A stretch of DNA of 64,000 nt from JAQBZY01 sp038117205 (GTDB taxonomy: Bacteria; Pseudomonadota; Alphaproteobacteria; Rhodospirillales; Casp-alpha2): NCBI GenBank assembly GCA_038117205.1, contig JAYOFL010000005.1, forward strand, positions 1 through 64,000. Reading direction: 5' to 3'. The notes under the pieces were generated by a model. The model had not been told where the DNA came from and did no database searches. It saw only the letters and a program-made list of their open reading frames with translations. Shown here in pieces: positions 17,221-26,354 of this stretch. The position numbers and the translations under genes were made by a program. The number at the start of each line of letters is the position of its first letter. The stretch's first letter is position 1.

Positions 17221-17978
17221 CGTTTTCGCGCCGCCAGAATTTCCCGCATCAGTTCCGACGGACGCCCGGTCGCGTAGGACTTGGCGAACACGTCCATGCT
17301 GTGAAGGATGGCGTCCGATAGCGACGCCTCGTCCCAATGCCGGAGCAGCTCCTTTTGCATGCGGACGGCGGCTGGGTCGGAATGCAAGATCGCCTCCACC
17401 GCCGCGTCGACGGCCGTGTCCAATTCTTCCGGTTGGACGACGCGCTCCAGGAATCCCCAACGCTCGGCCGTGGCGGCGTCGATGACGTCGCCCGACAGCA
17501 CCAGCCAGCCGGCGCGGCCCCGGCCCATCAGGCGCGGCAGCAGCGCCGCCTCGATCACGGACGGAATGCCGACCCGGACCTCCGGCATGGCGAACGTCGC
17601 CGACGGCACGGCGATCCTGAGATCGCAGCCCGCCGCCATCTCCATCGCGCCGCCGACGCAGGTGCCTTGGATGCGGCAGATGACGGGTACCGGAATGTCG
17701 CGCACGGCGCCGATGGCGCCTTGCAGGCCGGCGATGAAATCGCGCGCGTTGCTGGCGTCGAGCGATCCGAGATCGTCCAAGTCGGCGCCCGCCGAGAACG
17801 CCTTGTCGCCGGACGCCTTCAGCACGACGACGCGGAGCGTCTCGTCCGTCGCCAGCGCCTTCGCGGCCGCCGTGATGCCGGCGACCGTGGCGCGGTTGAG
17901 CGCGTTCCGCTTCTCCGGCCGGTCGATGACGATATGCACGACGCCGGCCTTCGGGCGTTCGATCTTCACTGTGGTCAT
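17217..17978 (-). CDS. Enoyl-CoA hydratase/isomerase family protein
   Basis: Crotonase-fold enzyme of 253 residues. The oxyanion-hole regions are NALNRATVAGI / FSAGADLDDLGS and IQGTCVGGAMEMAAGCDLRIA; a Glu in the VRVGIPSVIEAALLPRLMG stretch is the likely catalytic residue. The ATG at 17978 follows an AGGAGCG ribosome-binding site. It could act in fatty-acid or short-chain acyl-CoA breakdown; the substrate is not defined by neighbours. It shares a strand with the ROK kinase gene upstream, 31 bases away. Confidence 0.88.
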   Translation of the reverse strand: MTTVKIERPKAGVVHIVIDRPEKRNALNRATVAGITAAAKALATDETLRVVVLKASGDKAFSAGADLDDLGSLDASNARDFIAGLQGAIGAVRDIPVPVICRIQGTCVGGAMEMAAGCDLRIAVPSATFAMPEVRVGIPSVIEAALLPRLMGRGRAGWLVLSGDVIDAATAERWGFLERVVQPEELDTAVDAAVEAILHSDPAAVRMQKELLRHWDEASLSDAILHSMDVFAKSYATGRPSELMREILAARKR

Positions 17979-18009
17979 GTTCGCTCCTGTTTCAGGCCCG
18001 TTTCGGTTC

Positions 18010-18927
18010 TCAGGTGGTGGGCCACAGCCAGGCGGCGCCGCGTACCCCCGAGCTGTCGCCATGGACGTTCTTGCGGATGGGCGTATCGCAGGCGTCGGAG
18101 AATATCCAGCGCTCCCAGATGGCCGGAACGTCCGCATAGAGCCGGTCGATGTTGGAAAGCCCGCCGCCGAGTACGATGACGTCCGGGTCGAGAAAGTTGA
18201 CGACGGCGGCCAGCGACCGCGCCAACCGGTGCGTATAGCGGGTTATGGTGGCGGCGGCCTTCGCGTCACGTGAATTCGCGCGGGCGTCGATCTCGGCGGC
18301 ACTCAGCCGTTCGCCCGTGTGCAGTTCGTGATCGCGGGCGAGGCCGGGTCCGGACAGAAACGTTTCGATGCATCCGTCATGCCCGCAATAGCACCTGGGG
18401 CCGGGGCGCTCGTCCCGGCCGTCGAGGGTTTGCATCCAGGGCAGCGGATTGTGGCCCCACTCGCCGGCGACGGCGTTCCGCCCGGTGACGGGTTTGGCGT
18501 CGACGGCGATCCCGCTGCCGACACCGGTGCCGAGGATGACGCCGAAGACGATGCCGGCGCCGCGCCCGACGCCGTCGGCGGCTTCCGATACCGCGAAGCA
18601 GTTGGCGTCGTTGGCGAGCCGCACCGGCCGTGCGAGGGCGGCGGCCAAGTCCTTGTCGAGCGGATGGCCGATCAGCCAGGTGGAGTTGGCGTTCTTGATG
18701 AGGCCCGTCGCCGGCGACACGGTGCCGGGGATGCCGATACCGACCGGCGCGTCGGCCGATGCCCCGGCCTCGGCCGCGAGCGCCGATACCAGATCGGCGA
18801 CCGTTCGGACCGTCGCGGCGTAGTCGCCCTGCGGGCTGGCGATGCGGCGGCGCGCGATTTCCCCGCCGTCCTTCGCGAGGACGATGCCTTCGATCTTGGT
18901 GCCGCCGAGGTCGATGCCGATGCGCAT
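18010..18927 (-). CDS. ROK-family sugar kinase
   Basis: 305-residue ROK kinase (glucokinase/fructokinase type). Visible signatures are the phosphate loop DLGGTKIEGIV (residues 4-14), GIGIPGTVSP, the EWGHNPLP block and the zinc-site motif CYCGHDGCIETFLSGPGL. It phosphorylates a hexose with ATP; length and motifs resemble fructokinases/N-acetylhexosamine kinases. The start at 18927 (MRIGIDLGG) is preferred over 18963. No sugar transporter lies nearby. Confidence 0.88.
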   Translation of the reverse strand: MRIGIDLGGTKIEGIVLAKDGGEIARRRIASPQGDYAATVRTVADLVSALAAEAGASADAPVGIGIPGTVSPATGLIKNANSTWLIGHPLDKDLAAALARPVRLANDANCFAVSEAADGVGRGAGIVFGVILGTGVGSGIAVDAKPVTGRNAVAGEWGHNPLPWMQTLDGRDERPGPRCYCGHDGCIETFLSGPGLARDHELHTGERLSAAEIDARANSRDAKAAATITRYTHRLARSLAAVVNFLDPDVIVLGGGLSNIDRLYADVPAIWERWIFSDACDTPIRKNVHGDSSGVRGAAWLWPTT

Positions 18928-19090
18928 GCCGGGATCATAGTGCAGGGAAATGCGCCGGCCCACACCGAAACGCTAGGCGTACCCATTGAACATCGGGTTC
19001 GAAGTCAAAGGCACGATATATGGGGCTGGGTACGAAATATCGGGCCTATTAATCGAAAAATTACCATTTTTTGATTCAACTGGAGTCGCA

Positions 19091-19110
19091 AATCAGTTAA
19101 ACCACTGATT
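19091..19110. promoter_or_regulatory. 7-bp dyad before the HTH gene
   Basis: AATCAGT (19091-19097) and ACTGATT (19104-19110) form a perfect inverted repeat with a 6-base spacer, about 30 bases before the HTH gene start, in an AT-rich patch (18990-19120). It could be an autoregulatory operator for that protein. Confidence 0.4.
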
Positions 19111-19141
19111 CTGGGACTTTTTGAAGGGGGATTATTCCTTC

Positions 19142-19564
19142 ATGCAGGCCGCCTGGGATTCGGAATGCATGGACGTCCGGCCGGTGTTTAGGGGCCTCGC
19201 GGAAGCGGGGATCGCCGGCAAGGAAATCGCCGAAATGCTGGGGGTCGCGCCGTCGACCGTCAGCAAGTGGCGTCGCGGCACCCTGCAACCGCCGGAAGCC
19301 GCCGTCCAGTTCATCACGCTCGTTCTCGCCGACCGGATCGGCTCGCGCGAACGCACCCTCGACGCCATGGCCGACGCGCCGTTGGCGTGGCGGCTCGGGC
19401 GCGAGTCGGAAATGTCGGCCATGCGCCAGGCGCTGCGCCAGCAGGAAGCGATCAATATGGCGCTGCCGCCACTGGCCGTGCGCGACGGGGCGCGGCTGTT
19501 CAAGGCGTGGCTCATGCGTGGCGCGATGGCGTTGACGCCCCGGCGCCGGGTGCGTGCCGCATGA
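19142..19564 (+). CDS. Small helix-turn-helix DNA-binding protein
   Basis: 140-residue protein with a clear HTH (AGKEIAEMLGVAPSTVSKWRRG, about residues 26-47) of the Xre/transposase-HTH type, followed by an all-helical tail without a recognisable ligand domain. ATG 19142 follows an AAGGGGG about 12 bases upstream; TTG 19121 is in frame but is unlikely as it overlaps that site. It overlaps the next gene by four bases (ATGA). I cannot name the family beyond the HTH; with its partner it looks like a dedicated two-gene unit. Confidence 0.72.
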   Translation: MQAAWDSECMDVRPVFRGLAEAGIAGKEIAEMLGVAPSTVSKWRRGTLQPPEAAVQFITLVLADRIGSRERTLDAMADAPLAWRLGRESEMSAMRQALRQQEAINMALPPLAVRDGARLFKAWLMRGAMALTPRRRVRAA

Positions 19565-20490
19565 AGCAGGGTCTCGGCATCACGAAGGACGGCATCCAGG
19601 CTGCCCTCGCCATCAAGGAAAGCTACGCCAAGCAGGAACCGCTGGTCGTTCCCGGCGACGAGGACCGGCTGTTGCTGCCGGAAAACCTGATGAACCGGGA
19701 AATCGACCTCCGCAGTTTCGAGGATCCGCTGGCGTTGGCGGTCATGTGCGCCCGCGATCCGGAAAGCCCGATGGCGCTGGCGGCGACGGCCCGTCTCTGC
19801 CCGATCGGCAACAGCACCGAGTTGGTGCGCGGCGTGGTCTCGATCATCGCCGACACGTCCCGCCATCAGTTGGTGCGGGAATGCCTGAAGCACATCACGG
19901 ACAACGCCTTCGAGCCGGATAGGATCTCTCGCCTCCGTCAGCAGGCCTCCAAGTTCATCGTCGAAAGCCGCCAGCAGTTCACGGCGGCGCTCCGCGAGAA
20001 CCTCAAGACGCTGCTGGAAGGCGATCTCTCGCCGCGCCAGTTCGTGCGCGAGTTCTTCGAGTTGACGGAAGCCGGCAATCTCAGGAACGACATCCGCAAG
20101 AAGCTGGTGCTGAGCATCCTGCTGTCGGCGTCGGTGCGGCCGTCGATCAAGTTCCTGATGCTGGAGAATTTCCACCGCATGCCGAAGGCCGTGCGTCTCG
20201 GCATCATTTCCGCCGTTCTCAAGGCGGAGCCGACGCGGCATTCCGATTTCATCAAGGAAGAGCTGAAGTACATCGTCCTGCAGGAACGGGCCGCCCGCGA
20301 GGGTTTCGACGTTAACGGACGTCCGGCCCCGGCCTTTGCGGTGAACGCGGCGCCGAAGGCGGCCCCGCGCGTATCCATGGACGAGCGGCCGATCCAGATC
20401 GCGGAGACGGGCGGGCTGGGCGGGCGCGTGCCGCTCTTGCGTCCGGCCGTCAAGGAACCGCCGACACAGAAATACTGGTTTCAAATCTAG
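19561..20490 (+). CDS. Unknown helical protein paired with the HTH gene
   Basis: 309 residues that I do not recognise. Residues 1-240 look predominantly alpha-helical and soluble (for example SRLRQQASKFIVESRQQFTAALRENLKTLL), then a low-complexity Ala/Pro linker and a short C-terminal tail ending KYWFQI. There is no signal peptide or membrane span. The start ATG overlaps the stop of the HTH gene, so translation is likely coupled. A regulatory partner or an alphaproteobacteria-specific structural protein are both possible. Confidence 0.7.
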   Translation: MKQGLGITKDGIQAALAIKESYAKQEPLVVPGDEDRLLLPENLMNREIDLRSFEDPLALAVMCARDPESPMALAATARLCPIGNSTELVRGVVSIIADTSRHQLVRECLKHITDNAFEPDRISRLRQQASKFIVESRQQFTAALRENLKTLLEGDLSPRQFVREFFELTEAGNLRNDIRKKLVLSILLSASVRPSIKFLMLENFHRMPKAVRLGIISAVLKAEPTRHSDFIKEELKYIVLQERAAREGFDVNGRPAPAFAVNAAPKAAPRVSMDERPIQIAETGGLGGRVPLLRPAVKEPPTQKYWFQI

Positions 20491-20568
20491 GTTGGCTTTG
20501 CCGGCGGCTATCGCGTAAGAAACTTGGGTCCGCCGTTTCTTCCGATCAATCCATCCGCCGAGACCCCG

Positions 20569-21597
20569 ATGAGCTTCAAACCCGACTATCCGTTCGACGG
20601 TGAACCCGCGCGTGGCACGACCAAGCAGGTGGCGCCCGGCGTGCATTGGCTGCGCATGCCGCTGCCGTTCAAGCTGAACCACATCAATCTCTGGCTGCTG
20701 GAAGACGGCGACGGCTGGGCCGTCGTCGACACGGGCATTTGCACCGACGAGGTGAAGGCCCTGTGGGAGCAGATTTTCGACGGCACCATGGCCGGCCGGC
20801 CGGTCAAACGCGTCGTCGTCACGCACTTTCACCCGGATCACGCCGGACTGGCGGGTTGGCTGACGGCGCGTTTCGATGCGCCGCTGGTCATGCCGCTCAC
20901 CGAATGGACATTCGGCCGCATGTTGTCGCTGGACGACCGGGGAATTTCACTGCCGGCGTTCCGCGCTTTCTATCACAAGGCCGGCTTCGACGCCGACATG
21001 ATGGAATCCGTCGCCAAGCGCCTCGGCAACTACGCGCGCGTCGTCTCGACGTTTCCGGCGACGTACCGCCGCATCGCCGACGGCGATGGGATCGAGATCG
21101 GCGGCCGGCGCTGGCGGATGATCGTCGGGCGCGGCCACGCGCCGGAACACGCCTGCCTCTATTGCGACGAACTGGACGTCATGATTTCCGGCGACCAGGT
21201 GCTGCCCCGGATCAGCCCGAACGTCAGCGTCTGGCCGCAGGAGCCGGAGGGACGGCCGCTCGCCCTGTTCCTGGAAACGCTGCAGCGGATCGGCCGCGAG
21301 GTGACGGGCGATCCGCTGGTGCTGCCGAGCCACGACTGGCCGTTCAAGGGCCTGCACGGACGGCTCGACGATCTGACGTCGCATCACGACGACCGGTTGG
21401 ACGAGACGCTTGCCGCCTGCGCCGAACCGAGCACCGGCGTCGATATCCTGTGTCGGCTGTTCAAGCGCGAACTGGACGAACACCAGATGTTCTTCGCCAT
21501 CGGCGAAACGCTGGCACATCTGCATCATCTGGTGGATCAGGGCCGGGTTTCCGTATCCCTCGGCGCCGACGGGGCCGACCGCTTCGTCGCCGCCTGA
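20569..21597 (+). CDS. MBL-fold metallo-hydrolase
   Basis: 342-residue metallo-beta-lactamase-fold protein. The metal-binding THFHPDHAG motif lies near residue 86, followed by a His-containing GRGHAPEHACLY, an Asp ligand in MISGDQVLPRISPNV and a final His in PSHDWPFKG. The extra C-terminal helical domain (about 260-342) is typical of the larger MBL hydrolases that act on thioesters or lactones. ATG 20569 was chosen over 20524 because its N-terminus (MSFKPDYPF) fits better. It is followed by tusA on the same strand. Confidence 0.85.
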   Translation: MSFKPDYPFDGEPARGTTKQVAPGVHWLRMPLPFKLNHINLWLLEDGDGWAVVDTGICTDEVKALWEQIFDGTMAGRPVKRVVVTHFHPDHAGLAGWLTARFDAPLVMPLTEWTFGRMLSLDDRGISLPAFRAFYHKAGFDADMMESVAKRLGNYARVVSTFPATYRRIADGDGIEIGGRRWRMIVGRGHAPEHACLYCDELDVMISGDQVLPRISPNVSVWPQEPEGRPLALFLETLQRIGREVTGDPLVLPSHDWPFKGLHGRLDDLTSHHDDRLDETLAACAEPSTGVDILCRLFKRELDEHQMFFAIGETLAHLHHLVDQGRVSVSLGADGADRFVAA

Positions 21598-21669
21598 GGC
21601 GCGATTTATGTTGCGGACGGTGGCCGGTTTGGCCAAAGCTGAAACGCCGCCAATCGGGAGTGGGTGCCA

Positions 21670-21894
21670 ATGACGACCGAAAAGCTCGATCTCAAGGGCC
21701 TGAGTTGTCCGTTGCCGGTGCTTCGCGCCAACAAGGCGATCAAGAAGCTCATGCCCGGCGATATCCTGGAGCTCGAGGTCACGGACCCGGCGGCGCAACA
21801 CGATTTCGAGAATTTCTCGAAGACCACGGGAAATCCGCTGATCTCCTGCGAGGAGATTAGCGGCCACTTCGTCATTCGTTTGCAGAAGAAGTAG
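21670..21894 (+). CDS. tusA: TusA-family sulfurtransferase
   Basis: 74-residue sulfur-relay protein. The active Cys13 sits in the diagnostic GLSCPLPVL motif (CPxP), which carries a persulfide. In enterobacteria TusA feeds tRNA 2-thiouridine synthesis; TusA-like proteins also deliver sulfur to molybdenum cofactor enzymes and sulfur oxidation. ATG 21670 follows a GGGAG; GTG 21664 is a weaker alternative. The nearby MBL hydrolase, a frequent partner of rhodanese/TusA proteins in persulfide chemistry, may be functionally linked. Confidence 0.9.
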   Translation: MTTEKLDLKGLSCPLPVLRANKAIKKLMPGDILELEVTDPAAQHDFENFSKTTGNPLISCEEISGHFVIRLQKK

Positions 21895-21901
21895 GTTCGG
21901 C

Positions 21902-23044
21902 TCAGCCGATCATCCGGGCCGGCGACAGGGTCGGCGCGTCGACGCCGATGCGCGCCAGGTCTTCCGGCACGCCGCCGCCCGAGATCAACGCCGTCGCCGT
22001 GCGGGCCATGGCGTCCGACGTGGTGATGCCGTAGCCGCCCTGGCCGGCGAGCCAGAAGAAACCCTCGACGCGCGGGTCGAAGCCGAGCGCCGGATTGCCG
22101 TCCGGAAAGAAGCTGCGCAGTCCGGCCCAGCGGTTCTCGATCTTCCTGATTTCGAACGTCGTCGCCTGCTCCAGCCGGTCCACCGTGATGGCGATATCCA
22201 GTTCGTCCGGCTGCACGTCGCAGGGCGGCATCGGTGTCGCTTCTTCCGGCGACGCCAGGATGCGCCTGGCGTCCGGTTTGAAATAGAATGTCTCGTCGAT
22301 GTCGTTGGCCATGGGCCACGGACGGATGTCGACGCCGGATGGCGCCGGGAAGACGATGACGGTGCGGCGCTTCGGCTGCAGGCCGAGCGGGGCGAGACCC
22401 GCCGTCTCGGCGATAACGTCGGCCCAGGCGCCGGCGGCATCGACCACGACATCGGCGGTGAAGTTTCCGGCCGGCGTGTCGATCCGCCACTCGCCACCAT
22501 GCCTGGACAAGGCGCGGACGTCGGCGTCGCAGACGATCCGTCCGCCGAGCTTCTTGAAGAAGCGTTGATAGCCTTGGTGGATGGCGGCGACATCCATGGA
22601 CATGGCGTCGGGTTCATAAACGGCGGTCGCAGCCCATTCGGGCCGGATCACGGGCAGCAGGCCGAGGATTTCATCCCGCTCCAGCATGCGTACCGTCGGC
22701 GTCAGCGCGTGGCAGGCTTCATAGAGTTCCTGGCTCCGGACGCGGCGGTCTTCCTTGCCGATCAACAGCAATCCCAGCGGATGCAGAAGCGGATGCTCCG
22801 TGAAGCCCGGCGGCGGATTGTCGAAGAACGGCCGCGAGCCGGCGGTGAGCGCCCGGATCACCGGCGGGCCGTATGTTTCCGTATAGACGGCGGCGGACCG
22901 GCCGGTCGAGTGGTAGCCAGGCCTCTCTTCCCGCTCCAGAACGACGATGTTCTCGCCGCCCAACTTCTCGGCCAGACGATAGGCGAGGGACGCGCCGGCG
23001 ATGCCGGCGCCGACGATGGCGACGCGGGGAAACGTTCCGGGCAT
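21902..23044 (-). CDS. FAD-dependent oxidoreductase (DadA/glycine oxidase-like)
   Basis: 380-residue flavoprotein of the D-amino-acid dehydrogenase/glycine-oxidase group. The N-terminal dinucleotide motif VGAGIAGASLAYRLAEKLG (residues 10-28) is followed by VLEREERPGYHSTGRSAA. The C-terminal FAD contact is FFWLAGQGGYGITTSDAM. It starts 4 bases after the RND pump gene stop on the same strand, so it is probably the third gene of the efflux operon, an unusual partner. The amine or hydroxy-acid substrate is unknown. Confidence 0.86.
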   Translation of the reverse strand: MPGTFPRVAIVGAGIAGASLAYRLAEKLGGENIVVLEREERPGYHSTGRSAAVYTETYGPPVIRALTAGSRPFFDNPPPGFTEHPLLHPLGLLLIGKEDRRVRSQELYEACHALTPTVRMLERDEILGLLPVIRPEWAATAVYEPDAMSMDVAAIHQGYQRFFKKLGGRIVCDADVRALSRHGGEWRIDTPAGNFTADVVVDAAGAWADVIAETAGLAPLGLQPKRRTVIVFPAPSGVDIRPWPMANDIDETFYFKPDARRILASPEEATPMPPCDVQPDELDIAITVDRLEQATTFEIRKIENRWAGLRSFFPDGNPALGFDPRVEGFFWLAGQGGYGITTSDAMARTATALISGGGVPEDLARIGVDAPTLSPARMIG

Positions 23045-23048
23045 CGGA

Positions 23049-26000
23049 TTATTCGGCGGCCTGTCCCGTGGGTGCCGGCGCGGGCTTCGGCGCTTTCGCG
23101 AGCCGATGCTCGTCGCGCATGTCCTCGATGGCGGGAAGCCCTTCCTCGCGGTCCGACTTGTCGCGCGCCGCCTTGCTGGCCATGCGTTGATCGCGGCTCC
23201 GTTCCACCATCGCGCAGAACAGCGACAGCAGCGGTGGAATGATGGCGAGCGTCAGCACGGCCGAAAGGGCGAGGCCGCCCAGGATCACCGATCCGAGACC
23301 GCGATAAAGCTCCGAGCCGGAGCCCGGGAACAGCACCAGCGGCGCCATGCCGATGACGCTCGTCAGCGACGACATGAAGATCGGCCGGATACGGTTCTGG
23401 GTCGATTCCATGATGGCGTCGGCGATCGCCATGCCTTCCTCGCGCATGTGGTAGAGCGTTTGGTGCACGAGCAGGATGGCGTTGTTGACGACGATGCCGA
23501 TCAGGATGACGAAGCCGAGCAGCGTCAGCATGTCGAGCGGCTGGAACGTGAACTTGTTCATGATGACGAGGCCGAGCACGCCGCCCGCCGTCGCCAGCGG
23601 CACCGACAGCATGATGATGAGCGGATAGAAGAAGCTCTCGAACAGCACCGCCATCACCAGATAGACGATGACGGTCGCGATCAGGAGGTCGTACTTCATG
23701 TGCGCCCACGTCTGGTGCAGGTTGTCCGCCGTGCCGGTCAGGCGCAGCTTGACGCCGGTCGGCAGGCCTTCCACCTGAAGCTTGTCGGTGACGCCCGTCC
23801 GCAATTGTTCAAGCGCGACTTCGAGGGGAATGTTTTCCGGCGGCCGGATGACCAGGGTGACGGTTCTCGCCCGTTCCAGGTGATTGATCTGCGTCGGACC
23901 CGAGGTGACGACGATATCGGCGAGTGCGCTCGCCGGCAGGATGATGCCGGCCGGCGTCACCACCGGCAGGTTGGCGATGCCCTGCGTCGACGTGACCTGA
24001 TTGTCGGGACCCTTCAGCATCAGGTTGATGCGCTTGTTCTCGTTGGTGATCTCGGCGACACGGAGCCCGTCGTTGAAGGTGTCCAGCGTGTCGGACAGTT
24101 GCCGCGCCGTCACCGCGTTGTCGGCGAGCTTCACCCGGTTCGGATAGACGCGGACTTCCGGCGCGCCGAGTTCCAGGCCGGGCTTCGGCTGGATTTGCGT
24201 GCCCTGGCTCTGCGGCATGGTTTCTTGAACGAGCGATAGGGCGCGGAGCGTCGTCGCCAGGATCGGCTCCAACTCGGGACCGAGAACGTTGAGTTCGATG
24301 GAGCGCGAGCCGCCGACGCCGCGCCCGAAGATGGAGCGCTGCGAAATCTGCCCGAAGGTGCCGGGCTCCTGGAAGGCGGCCTCCTTGAGGATCGGAATCA
24401 ATTCGCGCACCCGCGCCGGGTCCTGCGCGATGGCGCCGACGAAGGTGATGCCGCGCGTCGCCACGAAGAAGAACCGTTCGATCTTCGGCGGCTCGCCCGG
24501 CTTTGAATCGGGGCCGCTGATTTCCGCCAGCAACGGCTTGATCTTGGCTTCGAACTTGCTGGCGATTTCCTCGGTGGTGTCGAGGTTGTAGCCGGGCGGC
24601 GGCACCAGGACGCCGAAGATCAGGTTGCGGTTGCCGTCCGGCAGGTATTCGAGCTTCGGCAGGAACGCCGCCGTGACCATGGCGCCGCCGCCGCTGACGA
24701 CAAGAACGACAAGGACGCAGAGGATCTTGCTGGAAATCACCCGCCGCGTGAAAGCGGTCACGGCGCGCACGAAACCCTCGGCGAAATGGTCGATCACGGG
24801 GATGCGCCGGCGCACCACGCTCTCCTTGCCGGGGCCGCCGAGCAGCCGCTTGGCGAGTGCCGGAATGACGGTGATGGCGACCAGCAGCGACAGCATCACC
24901 GAGACGGAGAGGGCGACGGCGATGTCGCGGAACAACTGGCCGACTTCCAGGTCCATGACCAGGATCGGAATGAACACCATGACGGTGGTAAGTGCCGACA
25001 CGAGAACCGCGACCCAGACCTGCTTGGCGCCCTGGTAGGCGGCCTCGACGCGGCTCATGCCCTTTTCGCGCAATCGGTAGATGTTCTCGAGCACGACGAT
25101 GGCGGCGTCCACCACCATGCCGACGGCGAACGCGATGCCGGCCAGCGAAATGACGTTCAAGGAGCGGCCGAGGAAGGCCATTGCGACGAAGGCGCCGATG
25201 ACGGAGACCGGGATCGCCATGGAGACGATCAGTGTCGCGCCGCCGGAGCGCAGGAACAGCAAAAGGACGAACGCCGCCAGCAGGCCGCCGACGATGATGT
25301 TCTGCTGCACCAGGTCGATGGAGGAATCGATATAGACGGTTTCGTCGTACACCTGGCGGAGCGCCAGCTTCTGCGCCGGCAATTGCGTCTCGTTCAGTTC
25401 CTTGACGGCTTCACGGATGCCGCGCATGACCTCGATGACGTTGGCGCCGGTTTCCCGCACGGCATTGATGGCGATGCCGGGCTGGGCGTTCATGCGGATA
25501 CGCGCCGACGGTTCCGAATAGTCCATGCGCACGGTCGCGATGTCGCCGACGGTGACGCGGGCGACGCCGTTGCCGGTGTCGCCGAGGGAGCGGATGACGA
25601 CCTTCTGCACGTCCTCGATGCGCGAGAACTCGCCCTCGGTGCGAACGACGTATCGGCGCTTGCCTTCGTCGACGTCGCCCGCCGATACCGATGAATTTGC
25701 GGCGCGCAGCGTGTCGATGACGTCGGAAACCGTGAGGCGGTAGCGGGCGAGGGCGTTCGGGTCGACGCTCACGACCATTTCCCGCGAGGCACCGCCGTAG
25801 ATATTGACGAGCGCGACGCCGGGCACGCGTTCCAGTCTGTCCTGCACGACGTCCTCGGCGACGGGACCGAAGGTGTGGATCGGCTTGTCGTTGCCGTCCG
25901 TGCGGGTGAGCATGAACCAGGCGATGGGGTTGTCGTCCGAGCCGGCCGTCCGCATGGACGGCTCGTCGGCTTCTTCCGGATAGCCGTCGACGCGGTCGAG

Positions 26001-26336
26001 GCGGTTGGCGGTCAGCAGCAGCGCCTTGCTCATGTCCTGGCCGACGACGAATTCGAGGGTGATCCGCGAGCGGCCGTCCTGGCTTTCGCTGGTGATCTCG
26101 GTCAGGCCGTCGAGGCCCTTCAGGACCTCTTCCTGGCGGTTGGTGATTTCACGCTCGATTTCGGCCGGCGCCGCGCCCGGCCAGATGGTCTCGATGCTGA
26201 TGATCGGTTTGTTGACGTCGGGCGTGAGCTGAATCGGAATCTTGGTCAGCGCCACGCCGCCGAACATGACCACCATGAGAACGGCGGCGATGACCGCGAT
26301 CGGACGCTCGATGGCAAGGCGGATCAGGTTGTTCAT
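23049..26336 (-). CDS. RND-family efflux pump inner-membrane transporter
   Basis: Proton-driven drug or solute exporter of the HAE1 group; 1095 residues with two repeats of TM1 plus a periplasmic loop plus TM2-6. The N-terminus (IRLAIERPIAVIAAVLMVVMF) is typical. In TM4 the proton-relay region reads VGMVVDAAIVVLEN: one Asp is kept, and the second Asp found in AcrB is Ala, as in a branch of the family with a single Asp. It is preceded by its adaptor gene, 18 bases away, and works with an outer-membrane channel encoded elsewhere. The specificity is unknown; a divergent TetR gene probably controls it. Confidence 0.95.
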   Translation of the reverse strand: MNNLIRLAIERPIAVIAAVLMVVMFGGVALTKIPIQLTPDVNKPIISIETIWPGAAPAEIEREITNRQEEVLKGLDGLTEITSESQDGRSRITLEFVVGQDMSKALLLTANRLDRVDGYPEEADEPSMRTAGSDDNPIAWFMLTRTDGNDKPIHTFGPVAEDVVQDRLERVPGVALVNIYGGASREMVVSVDPNALARYRLTVSDVIDTLRAANSSVSAGDVDEGKRRYVVRTEGEFSRIEDVQKVVIRSLGDTGNGVARVTVGDIATVRMDYSEPSARIRMNAQPGIAINAVRETGANVIEVMRGIREAVKELNETQLPAQKLALRQVYDETVYIDSSIDLVQQNIIVGGLLAAFVLLLFLRSGGATLIVSMAIPVSVIGAFVAMAFLGRSLNVISLAGIAFAVGMVVDAAIVVLENIYRLREKGMSRVEAAYQGAKQVWVAVLVSALTTVMVFIPILVMDLEVGQLFRDIAVALSVSVMLSLLVAITVIPALAKRLLGGPGKESVVRRRIPVIDHFAEGFVRAVTAFTRRVISSKILCVLVVLVVSGGGAMVTAAFLPKLEYLPDGNRNLIFGVLVPPPGYNLDTTEEIASKFEAKIKPLLAEISGPDSKPGEPPKIERFFFVATRGITFVGAIAQDPARVRELIPILKEAAFQEPGTFGQISQRSIFGRGVGGSRSIELNVLGPELEPILATTLRALSLVQETMPQSQGTQIQPKPGLELGAPEVRVYPNRVKLADNAVTARQLSDTLDTFNDGLRVAEITNENKRINLMLKGPDNQVTSTQGIANLPVVTPAGIILPASALADIVVTSGPTQINHLERARTVTLVIRPPENIPLEVALEQLRTGVTDKLQVEGLPTGVKLRLTGTADNLHQTWAHMKYDLLIATVIVYLVMAVLFESFFYPLIIMLSVPLATAGGVLGLVIMNKFTFQPLDMLTLLGFVILIGIVVNNAILLVHQTLYHMREEGMAIADAIMESTQNRIRPIFMSSLTSVIGMAPLVLFPGSGSELYRGLGSVILGGLALSAVLTLAIIPPLLSLFCAMVERSRDQRMASKAARDKSDREEGLPAIEDMRDEHRLAKAPKPAPAPTGQAAE

Positions 26337-26354
26337 GCCTTTGGTCTCACCCCG

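Noticed and set aside
15547..17460. A 637-codon minus-strand frame opposite the TRAP permease
   Set aside because: Composition is Arg/His/Asp-rich low complexity with no recognisable domain; it overlaps a gene with clear transmembrane homology.
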